64,000 bases of DNA from Beroe forskalii (taxonomy: Eukaryota > Ctenophora > Nuda > Beroida > Beroidae): contig WFMF01000112.1 in NCBI GenBank assembly GCA_011033025.1, forward strand, positions 372,001 through 436,000, read 5' to 3'. This document shows, piece by piece, positions 48,977 to 60,720 of the stretch. How positions within the stretch are numbered: position 1 is the first letter of the stretch; each line of letters starts with the position of its first letter. Under the pieces are notes generated by a model. The model was not told where the DNA came from, did not search any database, and saw nothing but the letters and a program-made list of their open reading frames with translations. The translations under genes and the position numbers were made by a program.

Positions 48977-50975
48977 ATGTTCAAAAGAGAACAGGAATCT
49001 CTCAAAGCTCGACTCCGAAACATCCGTACAGCTGACGAGATGACAAACTTCATAGCATCAGAAGAAGTTGGAATGTTTGCTATGCGAAGCACGATCATCG
49101 AGCAGTGTCAGAGAGAAAAATCAGTGGACACTCTAACCGAAAATCTGATAGAAATTTCGATAGACACTCCAACTTTAAAAACGAATCTCAACAAACAGCA
49201 CAACAGTTCGTCTTACAACCCTGAATTCCTCAACCGGATCTTGAGTAACAGGGAAATGATGGAGCTCCTTGTGTTCAGCGGTGAATGCGCGAGTATGAGC
49301 AATGCTCTGAACATCTTGGAGGACATCTTGACGCGGCAGGAGGGTGGCGACATCATGCCGCACTGGAAGCTGAATCTGGCGGTGGCGGTGGCGCTGGAGT
49401 TCTGCACGGAGGTTCGGAAACCGCCGCCTTTCGTGGGTCAGGGCCACTACGCCTCCTGGGCGGCGGGGAGAAATGTGCCGGTTATCAGCGGTATGGCGCG
49501 GTATGCCAGCTTTGTGGGGATGGCGGAGCAGGGGCGGCTCTTTGAGGAGTTCTACGAGCTGTCAGCCTGGCACATGAGACACGTGGTGGGTGCCAGGGTG
49601 GGCGAGGAGGAGCTGAGGTGGGCGTACGCTAACTGCCGGCCCACCTACGCCAAGGTGGGCAAGATAGGGTACATCCCGACCAACATGGTAAAGCACCGGC
49701 GGGAGAGGTTGGGGGTGTGGTACGAGGACGTGGAGAGGTACTACCACACCCGGGACATCACCCTCAAGATGATCGCCATGGTGGGGGGTGCCACTGGTGC
49801 CTTGGCACACTTCGGAACAGCGATGTGTCAGGCGCGCGGCGCACCGGCTGTCGTGCTTTTCAACCCCAAGACGTCCAAAGTGTCCCATGCGTGGTGCAGG
49901 GGTGGATCGGGTTGGATTCTTGCAAGCAAACGGGCAGGAGATTGGGATGACCTGTGCATACTTCCAGGGTACGTCTGCCAGTGTCCCCGAGTAGCAGGAC
50001 AGGGTAAAGGACAGGGAACGGGACAGAACAAAGGACAAATCAAAGGACAGAGCATGTCCTGCATTCTCCACGCCCCTAACAACTACAAGAAGCTCCACCT
50101 AATCCCCGCCATTAGCCTCATTGACATGAGCAGGAAACAAGCCCAGCCATCCCTCTGGAGGCTAACCCACAACGCCATGTACATAGCCAGTCTGAAACGG
50201 GACGAGTGGGAATTGGACGAACACTTCCCCGGGTTCGCTAACTTGTTCACCTCCTTCTACCCCGGCACTATCTACGGGACCAGCAAAATCCTGGGCGATA
50301 ACCCAAAGTTTACCGTAGCTGAAGCTCTGGACTGTATACCCCCGGAACGGACCACTAACAAACACTACCCCCGACAATTGCTGCCCGTCAAGCAGTGCAC
50401 GGTAGGGCACCTCACAGTGGACCTACGCCTGGAACACATGAGTGAGGTGAAGCAGATAGAGCTGATCTGGCACCAGAGGAAAGTAACTCCCTCGCTGATA
50501 GAGGTGGTCTACAAAGCTGACGGAGTTACGGTTCTAAAGACCAAGGACAGAGAGGTTTGTCGGGCAGAAACTCACGGTGGGGCTGGCAATGTGCCAAAAC
50601 GGCAAGACCCTTATTTAGTTATTTACGATATCATGAATTCAACATAAATTCCCTTTAACAAAACCTAAATTCTCTTTCACATATAAATTCCCTTTCACAA
50701 ATAAATTCCCTTTCCCCCGACATGAATTCCCTCCCACAAAACACTCCCCTTTCCCTCAGGTGGTCCCCAGCACGATGGTGGACGGAGTTAGCATTTCCTT
50801 CACCTATTCAGAGGAATACGAGTGTTTTAACTTCTTCAAGATGTTACGGCTTTGTCTCTACGGAGTGGCCTATGAAAGGGATGAGATGTTGGGCATGATA
50901 ATCCAGGGGAAGGTCAAGGAGCCGGGTAGGACTTGTCTTAGTCTCATACATAACAATCTCTATCATGATAAGTGA
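48977..50975 (+). CDS. Transglutaminase-like domain protein with F5/8-type C-terminal region
   Basis: Two exons, 48977-50554 and 50760-50975; 597 residues. Context AACCATGT at the start; the duplicate at 62732 conserves the same ATG. Residues about 175-310 follow the pattern of a transglutaminase-like family known from bacteria and non-vertebrate eukaryotes: RYASFVGMAEQGRLFEEFYE, WHMRHVVGARVGEEELRWAY, then GGATGALAHFGTAMCQARGA and SHAW. The active members read GGVCG here; this protein has Thr273 where the nucleophilic Cys is expected, while His304 is kept. It may be a pseudoenzyme, or Cys284 may substitute. Residues 341-360 are a GQGKGQ-type low-complexity insert coded by short tandem repeats. 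The C-terminus (VKQIELIWHQRKVTPS, YECFNFFKMLRLCLYG) resembles a discoidin/F5-8 beta-sandwich. No signal peptide. Function unknown. Confidence 0.7.
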
Positions 50976-51393
50976 GACAAGGGACAGATATATAGGTGCA
51001 ATATATACTTATATAGTGCCATCCAGCAGCAGTTCGGAAATCAAGACAAATCAGACAATTTTCAATATCTACATTTATGACTTTAAATTTACAAGTTTAC
51101 ATCGAAGATTTCGGACGTTTATATTTTATGGATAGTTCGTTCTGTTGCAGTCCGAAAATGGAAGAGAGACTCGAGAGTTAATTATACAATTATGAATTCA
51201 TAATTAACTGCCAATTATGCTATAAGAAATGACTTGTTTTTCTCTAGCATTTTTCTCTGCGAATGGTTATTGCACCACCATTCTCTCGTATCGGTTAAAT
51301 CGTTTAAACTTCAATCTCCTGAGCACCATTTGATACCTACTCCCCCACAATGACGTCAAAAAATAAATATGTGGTAATATTCTAATAGTGGTA

Positions 51394-54249
51394 TTTTTTT
51401 TTTTTTGGTACATCGAGCAAACGCGCCTCCGAAGTCCTGGTGGACTTTTTGGCAAGGTGCTTGGTTATGGAATACTCTCCTTGTATTGTCAAACGTTGTT
51501 TTTCCCCAGCGAGGGGGTCAGACAACGTCGGACAATCTTTGTACCCCCTTTTATTTCCCAATTTGTTTCCCCATTCCCCCGTTGGTTCCCCCATATTGAA
51601 ATACTTCATAAATTAGGTTTCTAAATTTAAGAACATTTGCTGGTCTAAGAGTGTATTCTATTACGATACACTAGCGTCTAAGCGCCCATTACATCTATTA
51701 TATGTATCCCTACAGTCAGCAAAAATTCCACCCATTACATCGGTTCCCTTCCCTTTTCTTGCGCCTTGCGCCCAGTGTTGACTTTTAGGAGTGTTATCCA
51801 ATGCCGGAAAGGAGAACCAATTACCTGGAGAGTCGCCACACTCTCTAGACTGGCAGACAGTCTCTGATTACGATGAAGCTGGAACAAGAGAACGAGTTCC
51901 TGGTCGAATAGGAAGCTGTTAACATACCAATACTAGGAAAACCAACGTAAAAAGGCATTTATTAGGTGATAGTGATGATCATGTTGAGAGTAAGGAGGGC
52001 CACATAAAATAATGAGGAGGCCTATCATGACAGTGCACTAATTATAAAAGAATGCCATAAGTCCAGGACATAATCTAAATAAACCCCCACTACTTCAATC
52101 TATTTCAAGATGGGCCGCGAACTCACGAGAAACCCAGTGTATTATGAGAATTCTAGAAGAAATAGGCACCTTACGTAGCTATAAAGGTACTTAACGTAGC
52201 AATAAAGCTCAAATCAATAACAGACGACCAAAACTGTGTTGATTTGTGCTTTTGTTTATGTTTTGATTTGTGTTTTTGTTTTTTTCCACTGTATTTCCTT
52301 AATTTCTTTTTGGTATACTCGTTGAAACTGGTAGTCTTAGCTATCAGTGCGATTTTTCTTCTTCGAGGCTTCAATTGTAAACTGAGGTCAATGCTTCTAT
52401 GATGTCTAAGAGAATCAATCTGGTCCTTCGTTGTTTTTTTGTTTTGTTTCATTTCAAAGTTCCAAGACCGACCGTAGCATATTTTCTCAAGCTACTGTGG
52501 GTGCCCATTCGTCATTCATGTTCAGGCACATCCAATGGGAGACTACCAGTATAGTTTTCTGTCGTGTTATTATAATTCTGAAATGTTTTTCGAAAAATCT
52601 TCTGAATTAATTGGAAAATACTACCAATTTGACTTGGCTAGTCGATTGAAAAAGATAAGTAGGCAAAGCTGGTTTAGAATACTAGAATATCAACACCAAT
52701 GGAACCCCTGCATATCTTTATCAAGAAGTTGCTGATAAAAAACGCTATAAATGCCCAATATAGTTAATCAATGAAATACTGCGCCATTGCGCCCATCATG
52801 AGAAGTATCGGAACAGATTAATGAGCAATGCTAGTTGAAAATAAATTGGCAAAACTAGTCGGGAAAAAGGCTGCACCTGCATATATCTTCATCATAAGGA
52901 ATATTATGAATGACAGAGCTATTTGAGATAAAGTACCCTTCCAGTTCCCTACTAACCTACCCGTACGCCCATAATCATGTAGAATGGAGGATTGTTGAAG
53001 AGATAATTAAAATTAGCCTGCCAAAAAGAAATACTGCACCAATGTGCCCATCGTGAAGAGTATTCTTAAGGTTAAGATAATAATAATTGTCATAAGTAGT
53101 CATGTTATGATACTGTAACAGTGCACCTAAAATGGTGATGATTTAAATACAAGATACTTTAAACGTAGCGAGCCATGAGATATAGTGTTGCGTCGATGCG
53201 ATAATCTTGAGAATAAAGAATTATGGCTGATTATAAAAATAATCAGCTAGTAAAATGCGCTTATACACCTGTTACGGGAGGATTGTACTGGATTAAAAGA
53301 AATTAACTATCCTGAGTGAGAGTCTAAAACAAATAGGAATGAATAGCTTTGGTTGTTCGGACAAGAAAAATGAGTGAATAGACGATTTTATTGCCTGATG
53401 TAATGAATACTTTTTAGTCTATTAGCTTATTCCTAATAAGTAAGAAGAGCTAGTGTGAATTAATGCACCCGTCATGAAAATCTAATAAATATATTATTAT
53501 AGAAGATAGACAAAACGAGTCAACAAATGATACATCGGCACCTAGTGGCAAAAGTGGATACTCTAATTCAAATAGAAAACTGGTATGTTAACAGGAAAGC
53601 AGGAAGGAGTTGATTCGTTACTACTCGTTGTACTTGTCATCTGAAACCGTCCTCAAATTTGATTGTACCCAGTTGAGTTGTGAGTGGTAAAATAACATAA
53701 AATATCTAACGCTGTATTTGAAGAGTTAGGTAATTGCGTGCATGGCACAAATTAGACGAATCTTCATCTCTGCTAACCCATCCCAATTTTATTTATTCTG
53801 TAGTTAGGGAAAAGTGGTAATTTCCGTCCTGGCAAGGACGGCCCTCACTTTAAGTGAGTTCTAAGTACATAGAGAAAAAAAATAAAAAGTAGAAAATAAA
53901 AATAAGTTACAACACTCATCTTAGTAACTTGACAACCTTAATTTCATGTATTAAGGTATATAGTATAGCCCATGATAAAACACATTAGAATAAAGTATGG
54001 AGAATTGAAAGTTGGAATAAAACTGGGAATAAAGACACTTATCCATTCCATAGTAGGGATCTTTTGGGCTTTTATCTTCTTTGATTATTCCGAGTTGAGT
54101 ATAATCCCAGCAATCCAGCAATGAGCGAGGGAACAAAGTCTCGAATGTCAATATATGACAAAAGACGTAATTCGAAAGAAGTGTGCGTCGTAGAATATGT
54201 AAAAGATGATAATAATAACCCTCAGTTAGTTAATTTAATTTGACATCTG
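51394..54249. other. 2.9-kb unmatched stretch, T-run at its left edge
   Basis: It separates the transglutaminase-like gene from its 3' duplicate. It starts with 13 T at 51394, exactly where similarity with 55481 ends, suggesting a minus-strand poly(A) retroposon insertion. The first 230 bp have an open frame on both strands, but I cannot identify a protein. The rest is AT-rich, including a stem GTCCTGGCAAGGAC and CTCACTTTAAGTGAG near 53830. No gene supported. Confidence 0.5.
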
Positions 54250-55066
54250 ACAGTGGACCTACGCCTGGAACATATGAGTGAGGTGAAGCAGATTGAGCTG
54301 ATCTGGCACCAGAGGAAAGTAACTCCCTCTCTGATAGAGGTGGTCTACAAAGCTGACGGAGTTACGGTCCTCAAGACAAAGGACACAGAGGTTTGTTTGT
54401 ACAGAAACTCACGGTGGGGCTGGCAATGTGCCAAAACGGCAAGACCCTTATTTAGTTATTTACGATATCATGAATTCAACATAAATTCCCTTTAACAAAA
54501 CCTAAATTCTCTTTCACATATAAATTCCCCTTCACAAATAAATTCCCTTTCCCCCCCCCCCATGAATTCCCTCCCCCAACATGAATTCCTTCTCACAAAA
54601 CACTCCCCTTCCCCCAACATGGATTCCCCCACACCAAACACTCCCCTTTCCCCAGTTGGTTCCCCCTAACACTCCCCTTTCCCAGGTGGTTCCTCCCACA
54701 AAACACTCCCCTTTTCCCAGGTGGTTCCCCCTCACTCTCCCTTTTTCGCAAGTTGTTCCCTCTTACAAAACACTCCTCTTTTCCCCACCATGAATTCCCT
54801 CTAACACCCCCCTTTTCCAGGATGTTCCCCTTCACACTCCCTTTTCCCAGGTGGTCCCCAGCACGATGGTGGACGGAGTTAGTATTTCCTTCACTTATTC
54901 CGAGGAGTACGAGTGTTTTAATTTCTTCAAGATGTTACGTCTCTGTATCTATGGAGTGGCATACGAGAGAGATGAGATGTTGGGTATGATAATCCAGGGG
55001 AAGGTCAAGGAGCCTGGTAGGACATGCCTCAGTCTCATACACAACAATCTCTATCATGATAAGTGA
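54250..55066 (+). pseudogene. 3' fragment of the transglutaminase-like gene
   Basis: 54250-54390 repeats the last 47 codons of exon 1 (TVDLRLEHMSEVKQIELIWH onward) and 54851-55066 repeats exon 2 in full, in frame to TGA. Substitutions are few and mainly silent. The intron is longer (460 bp against 205). Downstream similarity continues to 55481. With no start or catalytic-domain exon it cannot make the protein alone. Confidence 0.88.
54480..54850. repeat. CT-rich repeats copying the exon 2 acceptor
   Basis: Units of ACACTCCCCTTTTCCCAGG plus TGGTTCCCCCT resemble the true junction TTTTCCCAG/GTGGTCCCC at 54850/54851. At least four decoy acceptors precede it. The intact gene (50640-50759) has a short version made of AAATTCCCTTTCACA units. 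Confidence 0.85.
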
Positions 55067-57026
55067 GGTAAGGGACAGCGTATATAGAACATATTATGAT
55101 GGAAAAGTCTCATCCGGCGGCAGCTCAGGAATCAAGACAAATCAGACAATTTTCAATATTTACACTTATGACTTTATTACAAGTTAACATCGAAGATTTC
55201 GGACGTTTATTATTTGATGGATTATAGTCCATACAGTTCGTTCTCTTGCAGTCCGAAAATGGAACAGAGATTCGAGATTAAATTATACAAGCTTTGAATT
55301 TATAATTAACTGACAATTATGTTATAAGAAATTACTTGTTTTCTCTGCGAATGATTATTGCACCATTATTCTCTCGTATCAGTTATATCGTTTAAACTTC
55401 AATCTCTTGAGCACCATTTGATACCTACTCCCCCACAATGACGTCAAAAAATAAACATGTGGTAATATTCTAATAGTGGTAACTCCTCAACCAAATTACA
55501 CCCTGCTGAGAAAAGTAAGAAATTCGATATGTGTATGTTTTTATGACGCATGTGGATTATGAAATGTGGTAGGGAGTAACGATATTATCGTGGTTTTAAT
55601 AAAGTTTTAAGAGGCCCGTTGGGAAATATTTGTCACTTTTTGATTACATACACGTGATGTGATCAGTGATGAATGTGACAGGGTGTGAAAGCGCCCAAAC
55701 AAAGTGCTCTAAGACCACTTTAAATGTTCTGAGTTAAAAAAACAGTGTTGACGTAAACCCACATTTATTTCGATTGTTGAACATGGTGCTAACTGCTAGC
55801 ACGTGTCAGAGCAGTGGAATGGTGACGTGAGATAAATCCTTTAAAACTTCAATCGTATGAACACCGCTTTTTGATAACACCTACTCAAACCAGAAAATTC
55901 TTTTACCTCCTTTTTTTGATTTTTACAGGGAACGGTCATGTGGTCTTTTTTATTCAAACAAAACAACAAAAAGCAAGAAGTATTGATATTATCTGAATTC
56001 TGAAGACCGGTCAGAACAAGAGAGAGCAATAGCTAACATTATCTGAAGATCGGTCTGATAATAACCATAGCATCACACTCTAGCAACCCACTATAGCAAC
56101 CCACTCTAGCAACCCACCCTAACAACCAACCCTAGCAACCAACCCTAGCAACCCACCCTAGCAACCCACCCTAACAACCAACCCTAGCAACCAACCCTAG
56201 CAACCCACCTCTGCGTTTCCAGAAAGGTGGTTAGGAATGTGGGGTAGAAGAGAAGTGTTCTCAACCAGCAGTCGCAACATGTCGTGACTGAAAGGAACAT
56301 TGGGGGTTAGTTTTTAATACGTTAGTTGTTTCATCTTGTTTTGATGGAAAATTTGATTGATTACTCGATTGGGTATAGTATGGAAATTGAATAGATAATT
56401 GATATAATAGATCATCGATAATCATACTTGTATAGGTACTTTAGGGATCTCATGCTAGAAAAACACGGTTTTAGCACCAAATTTCCGATCGAGAATATAG
56501 ATCATAATATGTTAGGCATATCATGGCTGCTATTATTATATGATATCTTCGACTATAATATTTTCAGATATCATCCCGATATGTGACATTAGAAAACCAC
56601 TCATTCAAACGGTAGATTTATTAAAAGCTTTTTGAATGCACGAATCAGTCTCAAGCAATACGTGATGAGCCGAATACCACACGAAGGCCTGATTGACGTT
56701 CAAAGTGTAATAATTGGTTCAAAATGTGTGAAAATAAATGCGGATAATATATGTTATTAATATATCCAGATAAGTATCTTGTGATAGCGGTGTCATGGGA
56801 AGCAATTTAGTCTACTATCAAGTAAATTAATATCCATCATTACTTTTTAAAGCAGAAACCAACAAAGTATCATAATTATCGATGTTAACTATTACATACG
56901 GAAAGTAAACACTTATTTGAACGGGCCGGATTGAGTTAATTTAATTATTTATTAAAGATGGGGTTAATAAGTTGCTTACTTAATTTTATCGTTCGCATGT
57001 AATTAATATCTGAGAATATTGCGACT
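55067..57026. other. Non-coding stretch between duplication copies
   Basis: 55067-55481 matches the 3' flank of the intact gene. The rest is AT-rich. It includes a CCCTAGCAACCCAC/CCTAACAACCAA repeat of about 9-18 bp at 56078-56215. I see no exon. Confidence 0.55.
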
Positions 57027-57834
57027 AAATTCAACCAATCAATTGCGTGTATAATAGCGAGTTTTTGACGAGACAAATTGGCGCCGAAAGGCGAATAATT
57101 TCCTTCAAAACCACTTGACACTTCCATTTAATATTTAATTTCCCTCCAAACGTGATATCATGTCTCTCTTGTACAACGCAAACAGACAGGCTCTCAATAA
57201 CCAAAACCAATCAATGCTGTGATCTTGGCGTCGATTTAAGCATTTAATAAACCTTCAGTCATTTACTGATTTACCATAGTGAGCATAATCACAAATCACA
57301 AAGTTATAAGGTTATAAATTGTAACTGTCTAACTGTGCAGGAAGTCCTCAGCGAATGTCGAATACATCTTAATTATAGGAGAATGGTTTATTTAAGGGTT
57401 GATTAGAATGTTTATTGTTTTGTTTAATTATTACAAGATTACACTTCCATGGCGAACATATTGTATTATCTTATGGTGTGACATATTTTAAATGATGGTT
57501 TAAAGTAAAGTGAATACTGTCACAGCAACAGTCAATAAGTAGAAAACTGTAGAAATGACCAGAACAATACCTATGTGAGTTAATTTTAAATCTAGGGAAT
57601 ACATGTCAGCTTGGAGCATTAAAGCATTAACGTATTAGCAGTTGACAAGCAAAGCCAGGGACTCAGGAAATCACCAGAATGTCCGCTGAGAATTGTGATC
57701 CTATATTCCGCAAGGTATGGCAAATGGCACCAACCATGGAACTTTATGACATCAGTGTAAAGCCTTGAAAGCTTGAAGGGGGTCTGGATTCCTAACAATC
57801 AGAGTTCTAAGAAATGTTGACAATGTGGTTTCTG

Positions 57835-58040
57835 GAGATCTTCTACTCTTTACTCTGATATCTAGCTAGGAGATGGAGGCTAGTAGGTCTTTGACTTTCT
57901 GTATAGCCAGGGACTGGAGATCTAAACTTAGGAGATGGTGGCTAGTAGGGCGTTGACTTTCTGTATAGCCAGGGACTGGATATCTTCTAGAGTTAGGAGA
58001 TGGTGGCTAGTAGGTCGTTTACTTTCTGTATAGCTAGAGA
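57835..58040. repeat. Minisatellite at the minus-strand gene 3' end, copy B
   Basis: About three units of the repeat at 44330-44790 (GCCAGGGACTGGATATCTTC), much shorter than in copy A. Confidence 0.88.
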
Positions 58041-58374
58041 CTGTAGCGGAGAATAGCGGATAATTCGGAGCTCTGGGTTCGCGCAATAATACCTGGTGAA
58101 GAAGCTTTGTGTTATTAAGGTCTATTATGACGAATTACAAAGGGGTAAAGACGAATTGGTTTGGAGTCATAGCTCAAGAAAGCGCAGTAATTGCTTAATT
58201 GGGTCTATAAATGATTGGTCAAGTATTATTAAGGAGGATGTATGCAATTAGAGAATAAAGGAAAACGATAAATTTTTGCCCCCTGAATTAATTTATAAGG
58301 GCAAGAACGTTTAAATATGATCTGTACAGGTTAGTGAATAGTTAATTTATAAGTTAATTAGGATACCTAACGAT

Positions 58375-58505
58375 GACAGTTCGAACTGCAGTTTTTTGTG
58401 CGCGGCGTCAGTTTGCTCGGCTTAAAGAGTTGAAGGCAAGTAAATTTAAACATGTCTGTACGCCGCACAATCATACGCCGCGCACACAAAACTGCAGTTA
58501 TTGTC
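58375..58505. mobile_element. Palindromic foldback element, copy B
   Basis: Duplicate of 45109-45248; left arm GACAGTTCGAACTGCAG is complete, the right arm is shortened to CTGCAGTTATTGTC. Confidence 0.75.
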
Positions 58506-58669
58506 ACTGTAATTACAACTAATCAGCTACATCCTCCTCACCTAATATCCTCAGATGGTTGGACTTGAGGGATATAATTACACACCTACTCCCTCGTGAT
58601 GTGGCTTCACCACGTAAAACAGTGTGTAGACAAGAAGAGTAGCGTTAGCAGACACAGTGCGGGATATCA

Positions 58670-58880
58670 CACTTAGACCCCGGTCTATTATCTTGCTGTA
58701 CAGCGGCATCTGAAACAAGGTATCACACTTAGACCCCGGTCTATCATCTTACTGTACAGCGGCATCTGAAACAAGATATCATACTTAGACCCCGGTCTTT
58801 TATCTTACTGTACAGCGGCATCTGAAACAAGATATCACACTTAGACCCCGGTCTATTATCTTACTGTACAGCGGCATCTG
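58670..58880. repeat. About 56-bp repeats copying an exon start and its acceptor
   Basis: Four units contain AGACCCCGGTCTATTATC, TTACTGTACAGCGGCATC and TGAAACAAGATATCACACT. On the minus strand this is the acceptor TTTCAG followed by the first 45 bases of the third exon (ATGCCGCTGTACAGC). Copy A has only a little more than one unit. Confidence 0.88.
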
Positions 58881-59016
58881 AAATGAACCCGGGAGTTTTA
58901 TTACCTAAGTACCTATTTCCATGGGGAGAAGGGAAAGAAGAAGTTTCAGATGCAAATTGCCAGACACCCACTTATCTTTCTCTTATTATTTAGTTTTACC
59001 TCAAAATCTCCCTTTA

Positions 59017-60014
59017 CTAGCAGGCCCGTTGGGCCTGCAAGCACACAGCTCACTCGGCGCTGCTACGCAGCACCTCGATCGCAAATTTTAGACATGACCA
59101 TTCAGATAGATTGTACACGTTTATAAACCTTAAATTGCTCTTAACGGTTACAATTGTTATCACCGACTAAGTGCTGATAATCGGCCGACCTTTGCCACAA
59201 TTTTATGAAAACTATCCATCTGGAATATCCTCCGTTATTCAAGTAATGTCCATTCTCCATTGCAAAATCTCGAATTTGAAATTAAGAGGTTCAAAAACTA
59301 CAGCACAGCATTTAACAGTAGTAGCGTAATAGAAAGCGCTCTCAAAGAATATAATAATCTGCACGTGCACAAAATTTAGTTTCCATAGCAACGGCACCAT
59401 TTAGCCTTCATTTCTCTTGATAATCTCTTGGCAAGGTCAAAAAAATTTACAGCGAAGGGGAAAAAACGCGAAACTTCACTTTATATATTATAAGACTAGC
59501 AGGCCCGTTGGGCCTGCAAATACACAGCTCACTCGCAAAGTTCAAATCAACTAAATACTTTATACCGCATCAAAAAATTCCAACCACATCAAAAGTTATG
59601 AAGCTCCGAAATCAAAACAGCATCTAACAGAAATGAACGCGCGCGCAGTTAATATGCACGTGCAATTTCCTCAATTGCGCGCGCGTTGCCATGGGGCGTG
59701 ACGTACAGAGAACATACAGAATTTGCGACTTTATAAGTAAGACTAGCAGGCCCATTGGGCCTGCAAATACACAGCTCACTCGGCGCTGCTACGCAGCACC
59801 TCCTTCGCAAATTTAAAATCAACTAAATACTTTTTACCGGATCAAAAATTTCCGGCCACACCAAAAGTTATGAAGCTCCGAAATTAAAACAGCATTAAAC
59901 AGAAATGAACGCGCGCACAATTAATCTGCACGTGCAATTTCCCCCATTGCGCGCGCGTTGCAATGGGGCGTGACGTACGGAGAACATACAGAATTTGCAA
60001 CTTTATAAGTAAGA
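59017..60014 (-). mobile_element. Head-to-tail array of three Helitron-like units (minus orientation)
   Basis: Minus-strand units: 60014-59743, 59742-59496, 59495-59017. Each starts TCTTA and ends with hairpin GCAGGCCCAACGGGCCTGC (one with AAT loop) into CTAG. The host bases are A before the first TC and T after the last CTAG. Same family as 13550-15042. The second unit lacks the GTGCTGCGTAGCAGC hairpin; the third is longer and more diverged. The corresponding place in copy A, near 45495, has no such element. Confidence 0.83.
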
Positions 60015-60464
60015 TTAATTTTAAGAGGTTCCTATCAACTTATTGAGTTATAAAACTTCAAAACAGAATAATGCTGAATCCGTATTCAGTAGCTATTTAC
60101 ACTGTAGTATTTCAGTATTTCAGTTGAAGTGAAGAACTCACGAAGTTGGCAGCACTGTTTTCCACAAATCTGGACACGTGGGAGAGGGTCAGATCACTGC
60201 CGAATGTCGGGTGTTCAGATGCTGTGAGCAGGATCTCAAAGAGCAAACTGGTGGTGGTGTCGAGGAGCTCATCAACCAACCCTTCCATCTGGGGTAAGGT
60301 AAGGGTTAAAGGGGGTGGGGGTTATAGGTTTATAGAATTTATTAAGCCTTTATGAAGGGTTGTGGGTCAGGTGTGAGGGTTCGGAAAGGTTTGGGGGTTA
60401 GAGGTTAGCTCTAGACTTCTAGAGAAAGAACTAAAGAAGCAGAGGAGGGATTAGAGTGTTACAA

Positions 60465-60582
60465 TGGAGTGTCGAACTCCTACGTGCGCGGCTTTTCCAT
60501 GCGCGGTACAATTGTGCGCGGCTCACTGGCTGTTAATGACAAGCAGCGAGCAGCGCATGGAGTTCAACAGTCAACACGCTCC
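60465..60582. mobile_element. Palindromic foldback element, copy B of 45912
   Basis: Starts TGGAGTGTCGAACTCC, ends with a diverged right arm containing GGAGTTCAACAG; inner CGTGCGCGGCTTTTCC conserved. Confidence 0.7.
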
Positions 60583-60720
60583 TGTTAAAGGGAGTGAGGA
60601 TGAGAGTAGAGAGTAGAAAGGGGGACCCAGGAGGAATACCAACCACCCAAATGTCACCCAGATAATCAATCAAACAGCAAAATTCCTGAGCGCACCACAC
60701 CTTCATCAGAATCACAACGC

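Larger units (their letters stand above)
43466..51393. repeat. Large tandem duplication, copy A
   Basis: Collinear with 57027 to the window end. It includes the 3' exons of a minus-strand gene, about 2.8 kb of non-coding DNA and the transglutaminase-like gene. Shared sequence begins at AAATTCAACCAATCAATTG (43466 and 57027). Copy A carries two Helitron-like insertions (48087-48921) absent from copy B; copy B has a Helitron array (59017-60014) absent from A. From 43466 to 44330 I see no gene. Confidence 0.92.
57993..60720 (-). pseudogene. Copy B of the unrecognised minus-strand gene, frameshifted
   Basis: Exons: 60720-60647 (putative), 60288-60142, 58709-58542, 58092-57993. The first, second and last keep the lengths of copy A (74, 147 and 100 nt) and stay open. 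The third is 168 nt instead of 170, with several small gaps after VYTLFYVV that lead to a stop, so the C-terminus is lost. Its acceptor region is repeated about four times (58700-58880). A 1-kb Helitron array sits in the intron between the second and third exons. Probably a decaying duplicate; sequencing errors in the third exon are the alternative. Confidence 0.65.

Noticed and set aside
49562..50098. 178-codon antisense frame, also present at 63317-63853
   Set aside because: Antisense shadow of the GC-rich transglutaminase-like coding exon; conservation follows from the sense gene.
54532..54835. Gly-rich and Pro-rich frames around 54.6 kb
   Set aside because: Generated by CT-rich acceptor-like repeats in the intron of the gene fragment.
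56078..56215. Telomere-like CCCTAA repeats
   Set aside because: The true unit is CCCTAGCAACCCAC/CCTAACAACCAA with mixed period, not a TTAGGG-type array.
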